Of a stretch of DNA of 64,000 nt, positions 15,739-23,088 are shown piece by piece. The stretch's first letter is position 1; each line of letters begins with the position of its first letter. The notes beneath the pieces were generated by a model. The model was given only the letters and a program-made list of their open reading frames with translations, had not been told where the DNA came from and searched no databases. This DNA is from an uncultured Oscillospiraceae bacterium (lineage in GTDB: Bacteria > Bacillota > Clostridia > Oscillospirales > Oscillospiraceae). The translations under genes were made by a program, and so were the position numbers. The stretch is taken from positions 14,297 to 78,296 of the forward strand of contig CAKTKU010000007.1 of assembly GCA_934572335.1 (NCBI GenBank), in the 5' to 3' direction.

Positions 15739-17343
15739 CTATCCGTTGTACCGCATTGCCAGCATCGTTATGTCGTCAAACTGCGGCGCACCGGCGGCGA
15801 AGGTGTCCAGCTCAGCCTGCAGCGCGGGTAAAAGCGCCTCGACGCTCTCGTCCGCGTGCCGGTTGAGCGCCGCGACCATCCGCTCCGTGCCGAAGAGCTC
15901 GTTTTCGGCGTTCGTCGCCTCGGGTACGCCGTCCGTGTATACGAACAGCTCGTCACCCGGGCGAAGCTCAAGCGTATAGTCATGATACCGGCTGCTCTCC
16001 ATGCCCGCGAGGATGAACCCGTGCTTGTCGCGGATAAGCTCATACCCGCCGCCCGCGCGGCGCAGCACGGGGTATTCGTGCCCCGCGTTCGCGCAGGTGA
16101 GCCGCCCCGTGGAGATCTCCAGTATGCCCAGCCACACGGTCACGAACATATCGACGGGGTTATTGGCGCAAAGCTGCTGGTTGACCTCTTCCAGCACCTC
16201 ATGCGGCGCTTTGCCGCTCTGCGCGCTGTTTTTCAGCAGCACCTTCGTTATCACCATGAACAGCGCCGCCGGAACGCCCTTGCCCGACACGTCCGCGATC
16301 GTCATTGCGAGATGGTCGCCGTCAATGAGAAAGAAATCGTAAAAGTCGCCGCCGACCTCCTTCGCCGGGGTCATGGTGGCGTAAATGTCAAACTCGTGCC
16401 GTCCGGGGAAGGGCGGGAAAATGCAGGGCAGCATGCTCGCCTGAATGGTCTTTGCCACGGACAGCTCCGCGCCGATGCGCTCCTTCTCCGCCGTCACGTA
16501 GGTCAGATCGTCGATGTAATCAAAAATGTCGGACTCCATCTGACGGATGGATTTGTAGAGACGCTCGACCTCGTCGCCGGTGTCCATATGCTCAAGCTCC
16601 GTGAGCGCGCGCTCGATCGAGCTGTCCTCCTGCTGCCGCCGCACAAAGCTGCCCGTCGCCTCGCTCAGCCGGTTTATCGGCTGCACGATCATCCGCCGGG
16701 ATATGTATATCGCCCCCGCGGCCAGCACTGCGGCAAGCCCCACCAGCAGAATGATGATGCGCAGGAGAAACTCCTGCTGCATCCGGGTTATGTCGTTCAT
16801 GGACATGTCCACGTCCACATACCCGTGCATCACGCCGTCGTCGTCCTTTATCGGCACGACTGCCGACAGCAGCCAGCCGAATTCATAGTTCGTGACGATG
16901 ATGGGGATGTCGTTCCCAGCGAGAAAGTTTGCCTTGTTGTCCAGAAAATCGCCGGGGTAGAACTCCTGAAAATCGCCGAGCTGGAACGCCTCGTCGCTCG
17001 TGTCGGTGTCGTAGACGTAGTAAAAGCCCTCTTCCGTCGGCTTTGTCACCACGGCGTAGACAAGCTCGTTGTTGCGCTGGACCTCGCGCAGCAGCGCCAG
17101 CGTCCGCTCGTACTCCGCGTCCTTTTCCCCGGTCTCAAGATACCGGTCAATGGACCATGGGTCGACGATATCCGCCATCGTGCGGGCGAGGTTTGTGGTC
17201 GTGTCGGTCAACTGCTCGCGCAGGTTCTGCTCATACGTCGCGTAGCTGAACGCGATCGCCGCGCCCCCGATGATGAGCGCAATGAGCGTTATCACGATGG
17301 TCATCTTTGCGCCCAGTGAGCGCCGGATGCTGAGTTTTGGCAT
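15739..17343 (-). CDS. Membrane PP2C (SpoIIE/RsbU-type) phosphatase with sensor and HAMP domains
   Basis: A 534-residue sensor phosphatase. One helix (about 13-32), an extracytoplasmic Cache-like region (about 35-195), a second helix (about 195-213), a HAMP-like linker (RRMIVQPINRLSEATGSF) and a SpoIIE PP2C domain (about 300-532) are visible. Metal-ligand motifs are EVGGDFYDFF, IADVSGKGVPAALFM and APQFDDITMLAMRY. Such enzymes dephosphorylate STAS anti-anti-sigma proteins in response to an outside signal. It is the last gene of a four-gene operon with a kinase, a STAS protein and a MATE-ATPase fusion, and lies 11 bases after the last. Confidence 0.92.
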   Translation of the reverse strand: MPKLSIRRSLGAKMTIVITLIALIIGGAAIAFSYATYEQNLREQLTDTTTNLARTMADIVDPWSIDRYLETGEKDAEYERTLALLREVQRNNELVYAVVTKPTEEGFYYVYDTDTSDEAFQLGDFQEFYPGDFLDNKANFLAGNDIPIIVTNYEFGWLLSAVVPIKDDDGVMHGYVDVDMSMNDITRMQQEFLLRIIILLVGLAAVLAAGAIYISRRMIVQPINRLSEATGSFVRRQQEDSSIERALTELEHMDTGDEVERLYKSIRQMESDIFDYIDDLTYVTAEKERIGAELSVAKTIQASMLPCIFPPFPGRHEFDIYATMTPAKEVGGDFYDFFLIDGDHLAMTIADVSGKGVPAALFMVITKVLLKNSAQSGKAPHEVLEEVNQQLCANNPVDMFVTVWLGILEISTGRLTCANAGHEYPVLRRAGGGYELIRDKHGFILAGMESSRYHDYTLELRPGDELFVYTDGVPEATNAENELFGTERMVAALNRHADESVEALLPALQAELDTFAAGAPQFDDITMLAMRYNG

Positions 17344-17354
17344 AGGTCACCTCG

Positions 17355-19094
17355 TTAAAGCTTCACAACCAGCGTGTTGAAGCCCAGATACCGCCGGTAG
17401 AAAAACTCCTGCGCCTTTTTGCGCACGAACGTCATGCCCAGCGCGTCCCCATCGCCGGCGGCTTCCAGCTCAAAGGGGTTGAATTCATAGGAGTTGTCGC
17501 GTATGTGCAGCGTCAGCGCGCCGCCGCCGTCGAGTATCGCCGTGAATTTTATCAGTACGTCGGACTTGGCGTTTTTCGCCGCGTCCTCAAGTATCGCGGC
17601 GCACAGCTCCTCCAGCACGAGCGTGGCGCAGTACGCGCTCTGCGCGCTGCACCCCCATTCCTCGCACCGGCGCTGGAACGCCTCCACCTCTGCGCCGAGC
17701 GTGAGCGGGCTGTCGGCGTAGGAGGTGTATATGTTGTCCCCGCGCTCCGCCCAGTCGCGCCGACGCGCCCGCATCCCGGCGAACACGTAGATAAGCGCGC
17801 CCAGCTCCGACAGCGGGTACACCCACCAGAACGACAGCACGTCCCGGCTGCCGAGTATGAGCGTCAGCGGCAGAAAGCAGATGAAAAGCCGCAGGGATTC
17901 CGTCCAAAACGCGCTCCGCACCCGCGCGGACGACTGGTCGTAGTATATCATGCACTGGTTCCAGAACGCGGGCAGTATGCTCAGTAGATAGATGTGCAGC
18001 GCCGTCACGCCGAGTGTCCAGCTCGCCCCCTCAAGACCGAACAGCGAGCACAGCGGACGCGCGAACGCACCCAGCAGCGCTGCCGCTGCGAGGGAGAACG
18101 CGCTGCCCCATAATAGTGAAAGCTGCATCGTCCGGCGCACCGCGTCCGCGTCGCGCTCTGCGCGGTAGGTGCTCACCATGGGCTGAAGCGTCGTGCCGAT
18201 GCTGTCGGCAACGGAGGCGGAGAAGAGCGAGAGGTTATATATCACGTCGAAAACCGCGACGCCCGCCGCGCCGCTCGTGCGCATGAGGAGCTTGTTGACC
18301 GCGAGCACGGTCACGAATTGATAGATATACTGCACGGAGGAGGCAAAGCCCGTGCGCATGCAGCGGGCGAGTATGCCGAAGTCCGGTCTTGTGAGCGCAA
18401 AGCGCAGAACGCCGCGGCGGCGCACGATGTGGCTGCCGCAGATGATGAGGCAGAACGCCGCGCCGATGACTGTCGACCACACCGAGCCCTCCGCCCCCAT
18501 GCCGAGGACGATCACGAACACGTAGTTGAGCACGATGTCAACGGCATTGGAGACGACCATCGCCGCCGCGGCGAGCTTTGGCGCGTCGTCACAGTTGACA
18601 AAGTAGAAAAACGGCCCCTGACAGTAGAGCACGGGCACGCATATGAGCTGCGCGCGCACATAGCGCTCTGCAATGGCGTACACTTCGCTGTGCGCGCTGT
18701 CCGCGCCCAGCAGCGACAGAAGCTGCGGCAGAAACGCAAGCCCCAGTGCCGCTGTCACAAGATATACGCCGATGAGAAAGCTGAGAACGCTGTTGAATAT
18801 CGCGCGGCCATCGTCCGCCCGTCCCTCCGCCAGCGCGGCGGCGTAGTGGATGGAGCCGCCGATAGAAAACCCGTAGCTCAGAACATTATAAAATAAGTAT
18901 ATCGGTATGCCCAGCGAGATCGCCGACAGACCGTCCGCCCCCATCTTTGCCCCGACGACGAGGCAGTCGACCATGCCGCCCAGCGCGAGACCGACACTGC
19001 TCAGCAGTGCCGGGGCGAAAAAGCGGCGGAACGCCTTGTCGACAAAGCAGCGCTCACGCGAGAGGCGCAGAGAAGCCGGTGCTGTCGCCGCCAT
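17355..19094 (-). CDS. MATE-type transporter fused to a C-terminal GHKL ATPase-like domain
   Basis: 579 residues. About residues 1-450 are a 12-helix MATE/MOP transporter (LSSVGLALGGMVDCLVVGAK, SYGFSIGGSIHYAAALAEG). About residues 455-579 are soluble and look like an RsbW/anti-sigma HATPase: ATLVLEELCAAILEDAAKN resembles an N-box, LTLHIRDNSYEFNPFE a strand with DN, and GMTFVRKKAQEFFYRRYLGFNTLVVKL the usual end, although the glycine-rich lid is reduced. ATG 19094 overlaps the STAS stop by one base (TGATG). The gene sits inside a partner-switching operon, so the tail may bind the STAS protein. Confidence 0.85.
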   Translation of the reverse strand: MAATAPASLRLSRERCFVDKAFRRFFAPALLSSVGLALGGMVDCLVVGAKMGADGLSAISLGIPIYLFYNVLSYGFSIGGSIHYAAALAEGRADDGRAIFNSVLSFLIGVYLVTAALGLAFLPQLLSLLGADSAHSEVYAIAERYVRAQLICVPVLYCQGPFFYFVNCDDAPKLAAAAMVVSNAVDIVLNYVFVIVLGMGAEGSVWSTVIGAAFCLIICGSHIVRRRGVLRFALTRPDFGILARCMRTGFASSVQYIYQFVTVLAVNKLLMRTSGAAGVAVFDVIYNLSLFSASVADSIGTTLQPMVSTYRAERDADAVRRTMQLSLLWGSAFSLAAAALLGAFARPLCSLFGLEGASWTLGVTALHIYLLSILPAFWNQCMIYYDQSSARVRSAFWTESLRLFICFLPLTLILGSRDVLSFWWVYPLSELGALIYVFAGMRARRRDWAERGDNIYTSYADSPLTLGAEVEAFQRRCEEWGCSAQSAYCATLVLEELCAAILEDAAKNAKSDVLIKFTAILDGGGALTLHIRDNSYEFNPFELEAAGDGDALGMTFVRKKAQEFFYRRYLGFNTLVVKL

Positions 19095-19390
19095 CACTCG
19101 ATCGTGAGTATGTCAGTGAAGCCGGTCACTTCAAAAACCTCCATGATCGTCGCATTGACGTGCCGCACGACCATGCCGCCCTGACGGCTCATGCGCTTGT
19201 GCGCGGCGAGGATGACGCGCAGACCCGCGGAGGAGAGATATTCCAGTGCGGACATGTCGAGGATGAGCGCCTCCGCCCCGTCGAGCACGGCGGAAAGCTC
19301 CGCCTCCAGCTGCGGCGCGGTCGTTGTGTCGAGCCGTCCGGCGAGCGCCACTGTGATCTGCTTGCCCTCGGTCGTGGTGTTGATAGTCAT
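19094..19390 (-). CDS. STAS-domain anti-sigma factor antagonist
   Basis: A 98-residue single STAS domain. VALAGRLDTTTAPQLEAEL, then ALILDMSALEYLSSAGLRVI and GMVVRHVNATIMEVFEVTGF, match SpoIIAA/RsbV relatives. Ser53-Ser54 in YLSSAGLR lie at the expected phosphorylation site. ATG 19390 is preferred because AAAAGAGG precedes it, not the in-frame TTG upstream. Predicted role: phosphorylated by the kinase just upstream, dephosphorylated by the PP2C protein two genes downstream, and binding either that kinase or the MATE ATPase-like tail. Confidence 0.92.
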   Translation of the reverse strand: MTINTTTEGKQITVALAGRLDTTTAPQLEAELSAVLDGAEALILDMSALEYLSSAGLRVILAAHKRMSRQGGMVVRHVNATIMEVFEVTGFTDILTIE

Positions 19391-19414
19391 GAGATGATAC
19401 CTCTTTTCCAAAAG

Positions 19415-19834
19415 TTATGTGGCGGCTTCCAGCCGTTTTGTTATCGTGAGGATGTTTTTCCCGTTTTCATAGCTGTATGTGACATCGTCCATGTTCTTCT
19501 TCACCAGCAGTATGCCAAGCCCGCCTATGCCGCGCTCCTCCGCGGGCAGCGTGACGTCCGCGTCGGGTCTATCCAGCGGGTTGAAGGGCTTCCCGTGGTC
19601 GAGAAATGTTATCGTCACGGTCGGCGGGTCGCCGTGCGTGTCCACGCAGACCTCCGTCTCGCCGCGCTCAGGGTGGTAGGCGTAGCTTGCGATGTTGACG
19701 AAGATCTCCTCCACCGCCAGCTCAACTTGGAGCCGCACCTTTGCCGGGCAGCCGCAGCCGTCAAGAATATCGTCGATAAAGGCGTTCACGCCTTCAAGCT
19801 GCGCCGTCTCCGCCGGGACGGTGATCCTTTTCAT
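19415..19834 (-). CDS. RsbW-type GHKL serine kinase / anti-sigma-like protein
   Basis: A 139-residue cytoplasmic GHKL ATPase. LQVELAVEEIFVNIASYAY is the N-box, TITFLDHGKPFNPL the DxGxPF segment, and ERGIGGLGILLVKKNMDD the glycine-rich ATP lid. All key parts of an RsbW/SpoIIAB-like kinase are present. It is the first gene of the operon, behind a good promoter, and is followed by its likely substrate, the STAS protein. No sigma factor gene is adjacent, so the controlled target may be a distant sigma factor or a non-sigma protein. Confidence 0.92.
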   Translation of the reverse strand: MKRITVPAETAQLEGVNAFIDDILDGCGCPAKVRLQVELAVEEIFVNIASYAYHPERGETEVCVDTHGDPPTVTITFLDHGKPFNPLDRPDADVTLPAEERGIGGLGILLVKKNMDDVTYSYENGKNILTITKRLEAAT

Positions 19835-19866
19835 GCCAAGCCCTCCTCTATTCTTGAATGTACTTT

Positions 19867-19895
19867 ATTTTAACTCAAGTTCTGATATAATTCAA
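19867..19895 (-). promoter_or_regulatory. Promoter of the partner-switching operon
   Basis: Minus strand TTGAAT (19895-19890), 17-base spacer, TAAAAT (19872-19867), about 32 bases upstream of the kinase start. Confidence 0.6.
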
Positions 19896-19995
19896 CCAAA
19901 ATCCGCGCACGCGGAGGATGTTTACAATTTAGGCTTTTATTTTTCATCGCCGTGTGGTAAAATGACACCGTAAACCGAGAGGAAGTGAAACGCAC

Positions 19996-20466
19996 GTGCC
20001 GAAGCAGCTGGGCATAAAGGAGATAACGAGCAACCGCAAGGCTTTTCATGAATACTTTGTGCTTGAGCGCTTTGAGGCGGGCATTGAACTCGCCGGGACG
20101 GAGGTCAAATCTATCCGCGCGGGCAATGTCAACCTCAAGGACGCCTTCTGCACCGTGAAAAATGGGGAGCTTTTTGTTCGCGGCATGCACGTTTCCCCCT
20201 ATGAGCAGGGCAACATCTTCAACCGCGACCCTGTGCGCCCGCGCCGTCTGCTCATGCATAAGCGCGAGATAATGAAGCTCAACGCCCGCATCATGCAGGA
20301 CGGCGTCGCGCTCATCCCGCTCTCGCTCTATTTCAAGGACAGCCGCGTCAAGGTCGAGCTGGGTCTGTGCAAGGGCAAAAAGCTTCATGACAAGCGCGAC
20401 AGCGAGGCTGAGCGCCAGTCGAAGCGCGATATAGACAGAATGATGAAAGAAAGGAATTACCAATGA
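19996..20466 (+). CDS. smpB: SsrA-binding protein SmpB
   Basis: SmpB binds tmRNA and takes it to stalled ribosomes. The 156-residue product has the family core: NRKAFHEYFVLERFEAGIEL, GTEVKSIRAGNVNLKDAF, then LLMHKREIMKL and the basic tail GKKLHDKRDSEAERQSKRD. The start is GTG 19996, with GAGAGGAAG somewhat far upstream (about 13 bases). The last four bases overlap the ppiB start, and ssrA lies about 580 bases after its stop, so trans-translation parts are clustered. Confidence 0.95.
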   Translation: MPKQLGIKEITSNRKAFHEYFVLERFEAGIELAGTEVKSIRAGNVNLKDAFCTVKNGELFVRGMHVSPYEQGNIFNRDPVRPRRLLMHKREIMKLNARIMQDGVALIPLSLYFKDSRVKVELGLCKGKKLHDKRDSEAERQSKRDIDRMMKERNYQ

Positions 20467-20981
20467 GCAATCCTGTTGTTACCTTTGAACTCGAAAATGG
20501 CGACGTTATCAAGGCGGAGCTTTATCCCGAGATAGCGCCCAACACCGTCAACAACTTCATTTCCCTTGTCAGCAAGGGCTTTTATGACGGGCTGATCTTC
20601 CACCGCGTCATCCCCGGCTTCATGATCCAGGGCGGCGACCCGAAGGGCAGCGGCATCGGCGGTCCGGGGTACTCCATCAAGGGTGAGTTTACCGGCAACG
20701 GCTTCAAAAACGACCTCAAGCATGACCGCGGCGTGCTCTCCATGGCGCGCACCATGGCGCCCAACTCTGCTGGCAGTCAGTTTTTCATCATGCATGAGAA
20801 CTCCCCGCATCTCGACGGGCAGTATGCCGCGTTCGGCAAGGTGACTGAGGGCATCGAGGCCGTTGACCGCATCTGCGAGGTGCGCACGGACTATAACGAC
20901 CGCCCCAAGACCCCGCAGGTCATGAAAAAGGTCACGGTCGAGACGTTCGGCGTCGAATACCCGGAGCCTGAGAAGGCATAA
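20463..20981 (+). CDS. ppiB: Cyclophilin-type peptidyl-prolyl cis-trans isomerase
   Basis: A 172-residue single-domain cyclophilin, cytoplasmic (no signal peptide). Active-site segments are FHRVIPGFMIQGGDP, GVLSMARTMAPNSAGSQFFI and FGKVTEGIEAVD. It catalyses proline isomerisation during folding. It overlaps smpB by four bases (ATGA), so both are cotranslated. Confidence 0.94.
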   Translation: MSNPVVTFELENGDVIKAELYPEIAPNTVNNFISLVSKGFYDGLIFHRVIPGFMIQGGDPKGSGIGGPGYSIKGEFTGNGFKNDLKHDRGVLSMARTMAPNSAGSQFFIMHENSPHLDGQYAAFGKVTEGIEAVDRICEVRTDYNDRPKTPQVMKKVTVETFGVEYPEPEKA

Positions 20982-21047
20982 GAGCATATTTATTTCTAAT
21001 TATATTTCCAACTCCGCAGACCTCATGCTTCATGGGGTCTGCCTCAT

Positions 21048-21397
21048 GGGGGCGTAACGGTTTCGACGAGGGTGCGGAGGCAGGAATAGCGGGCGGATGC
21101 GCCTGACATCCATAAAACGGGCAAACCTTATAAATTAAAGAACGACAACGATACCGTTCTTCTCGCTGCTTAATTAGCGAGCGTTCCGCCTGAGAGTACC
21201 ACGGCTCGGGACGGGGCGTCGATCAGTGGTGAACGTGAGCGCGCAAAGCTTTGAGCGCGCCACGCATAATGAAGCTACCAAGTCCCGAAGCGTGACGGTT
21301 CGCGCCGGGACAAGGGAATGCAAATAACCGTCTGCGCCCGGAGAAGTTGCTGTCAAAACGCTTTCGGACAGGGGTTCAACTCCCCTCGCTTCCACCA
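21048..21397 (+). ncRNA. ssrA: tmRNA (SsrA)
   Basis: The 5' block GGGGGCGTAACGGTTTCGAC and the 3' block GGTTCAACTCCCCTCGCTTC plus CCA are typical tmRNA ends. GGGGGCG pairs with CGCTTCC (two G-U pairs) as the acceptor stem. The tag reading frame ends at TAA 21171-21173 and encodes NDNDTVLLAA, probably with a Lys (AAG 21138) or another residue before it at the resume codon. Pseudoknot-forming sequence lies between. It is followed by its own terminator and sits after smpB-ppiB. Confidence 0.96.
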
Positions 21398-21441
21398 CAA
21401 TGCCGCCGTAGTTCTGATAGAACCACGGCGGCATTTTCTAT
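21398..21441 (+). terminator. Terminator of ssrA
   Basis: AATGCCGCCGT (21399-21409) pairs with ACGGCGGCATT around a 15-base loop and runs into TTCTAT, right after the tmRNA CCA end. Confidence 0.8.
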
Positions 21442-21502
21442 GCCCTTGAATCGGAAATTGTGGTATAATAATTAAAAAACAAACTAGTCTTGGAGGTTTT
21501 CT

Positions 21503-22012
21503 ATGAGCACGATTAAAGAGACCCTGCATGAAAAAAGAAAAGCGACCGAAGACCATATCATAAAGCTCCAGCAGGAGGGGAGAGCGGGCGTCCGCTATAC
21601 TGCCATGATGCCGGATGTTCCGTTTCTGATGCTAGGGCTGCTGAGTGATATTGGCTGGCTGATACACCTTATAGCGGGCATCATTTACCTTTGCGGAAAC
21701 GGGTTTCACCATGCACTGGACTATATGTCACTCATCGCGCTGGCGGCTGTCGTATTCGGTGTGGGCTATATCATTTATCTGAACAAAATACATGAAAAGG
21801 AGATCGCCACAAAGCGTCAGAAGAACCTCGGCTTTGGCGTGACGGCGTATTCCGGGCTGGCAGGGGCTGCCGTTGGGATGTTGCAGCTCATGACATACCA
21901 AGGCGCTTCATCGGCGCTTGTGTGGATAGTGATCGGCGGCTTTTTGAATTTCGCCTCAACGCTGCCGATATACCTCTCGTTCAAAAAAGGAATTCATTAC
22001 GGAGTAAAATAA
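21503..22012 (+). CDS. Small multi-pass membrane protein, unknown function
   Basis: 169 residues. A charged N-terminal helix (MSTIKETLHEKRKATEDHII) is followed by four hydrophobic segments at about 41-66, 73-93, 110-130 and 138-158 and a short basic tail. I do not recognise a family. It has lower GC and less biased codon use than the housekeeping genes around it. A TGGTATAAT extended -10 and a GGAGG precede the ATG. It lies just downstream of ssrA, a frequent insertion site, and converges on the fic gene. Confidence 0.75.
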   Translation: MSTIKETLHEKRKATEDHIIKLQQEGRAGVRYTAMMPDVPFLMLGLLSDIGWLIHLIAGIIYLCGNGFHHALDYMSLIALAAVVFGVGYIIYLNKIHEKEIATKRQKNLGFGVTAYSGLAGAAVGMLQLMTYQGASSALVWIVIGGFLNFASTLPIYLSFKKGIHYGVK

Positions 22013-22032
22013 ATACGGAACAAAGAACGCGC

Positions 22033-22056
22033 AAAACCCCGCCACGGCGGGGTTTT
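22033..22056. terminator. Bidirectional terminator
   Basis: AAAACCCCGCC (22033-22043) and GGCGGGGTTTT (22046-22056) form a near-perfect hairpin with A- and T-runs on each side, between convergent genes. Confidence 0.85.
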
Positions 22057-22063
22057 CGTGCAT

Positions 22064-22975
22064 TTAAAACTGAATATCAAACATGGACATAAGCCTTTCG
22101 AAGGTATCCTGCCCGTCGAGGCAGGTGTCCGTCAGATAGCCATTTTCGTTTTCCCATTCGGACAGCCCACGGTAGTAAAATGCCTTTTTGGAATCCTCAA
22201 TGATGAACGGAACAATGCCGTAACGCAGGCACTCCTTCAGCGCAATCAACCGACCGACTCTTCCGTTGCCGTCCTGAAAGGGATGAATGCGTTCAAAGCG
22301 GCAGTGAAATTCGATGATGTTGTCGATTGAGACTGTGCCGAGCGATTCATAGTCTGCAAGCAGCGCCCGCATTTGCGCAGGAACATCCTTCGGCTTTGCG
22401 GTTTCATGCCCGCCGACAACATTTGCACGTTTTTTATAGTCGCCGACGGCAAACCACGCAAGCGCGGAATCCCTTGTGCTCTGCTTCAAAATGCGGTGCA
22501 GCTCCTTGATGATGTCCTCGGTCAGAGCGTCTTCCGCATGGTCGATCACATAATCAATAGCGCGGAAATGGTTTACAGTCTCGATAATATCATCAACTGG
22601 AATACCCTCGCCGACATCGACCGTGCTTGTTTCAAAAATAAGCCGGGTCTGATCCTCGCTGAGCTTGCTGCCCTCAATGTGATTGGAGTTGTATGTCATT
22701 CTGACTTGAAGCTCATGGTATAAGCCGCCGGACATACGTATGCTCTTCTCATCGCGCAGTGTTTGCAGCAGCGCATTGTCCGAGACGCTTCGGCACAGTT
22801 CTTCCGACTTGCAGTCCAAAAAGACCGCGATTTTTGCGAGCACACGGTCAGCGATCTTTTCGCCGCGGTTGATTTTGGCGATCGTTCGCGACGAAATGCC
22901 AAGCTCCTCCGCAAGGGCGCTTTTTGAGAGACCCCTGTCATTTAATTTTTGAATAAGTCCATCATATGCGATCAT
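22064..22975 (-). CDS. Fic-domain protein with N-terminal HTH and inhibitory motif
   Basis: A 303-residue protein of the Fic family, which transfers AMP or another nucleotide to hydroxyl side chains. Residues 1-62 form a Cro/C1-type helix-turn-helix (LSKSALAEELGISSRTIAKI). The Fic motif HPFQDGNGRVGR (231-242) is complete, including the catalytic His231. An inhibitory motif S97-NHI-E101-G102 lies upstream of the Fic core, as in self-inhibited class II Fic proteins. The gene has its own promoter overlapped by repeated AGTAAAG boxes, which the HTH may bind. It has lower GC than its neighbours and probably came by transfer. Confidence 0.9.
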   Translation of the reverse strand: MIAYDGLIQKLNDRGLSKSALAEELGISSRTIAKINRGEKIADRVLAKIAVFLDCKSEELCRSVSDNALLQTLRDEKSIRMSGGLYHELQVRMTYNSNHIEGSKLSEDQTRLIFETSTVDVGEGIPVDDIIETVNHFRAIDYVIDHAEDALTEDIIKELHRILKQSTRDSALAWFAVGDYKKRANVVGGHETAKPKDVPAQMRALLADYESLGTVSIDNIIEFHCRFERIHPFQDGNGRVGRLIALKECLRYGIVPFIIEDSKKAFYYRGLSEWENENGYLTDTCLDGQDTFERLMSMFDIQF

Positions 22976-22990
22976 GGCACTTCACCTCCG

Positions 22991-23054
22991 ACCTTTACTT
23001 ATTATACCCAATCTCACACCAAAAGTAAAGCTCAACTCGCGGAAAAGTAAAGGT
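22991..23054 (-). promoter_or_regulatory. fic promoter with three AAGTAAAG-type operator boxes
   Basis: Minus strand -35 TTTACT (23029-23024), 17-base spacer, -10 TATAAT (23006-23001). The box ACCTTTACTT (22991-23000) sits just after the -10. A box with AAGTAAAG (23023-23030) covers the -35. AAGTAAAGGT (23045-23054) is the exact reverse complement of the first and lies upstream. The layout fits autorepression by the HTH of the Fic protein. Confidence 0.65.
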
Positions 23055-23088
23055 GGGGCGGATCATTGTCTGTCAGCGCTTCTCACCG

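Noticed and set aside
21011..21047. Terminator between ppiB and ssrA
   Set aside because: GCAGACC/GGTCTGC can pair but no U-tract follows, and the hairpin abuts the tmRNA 5' end. It may be a processed leader.
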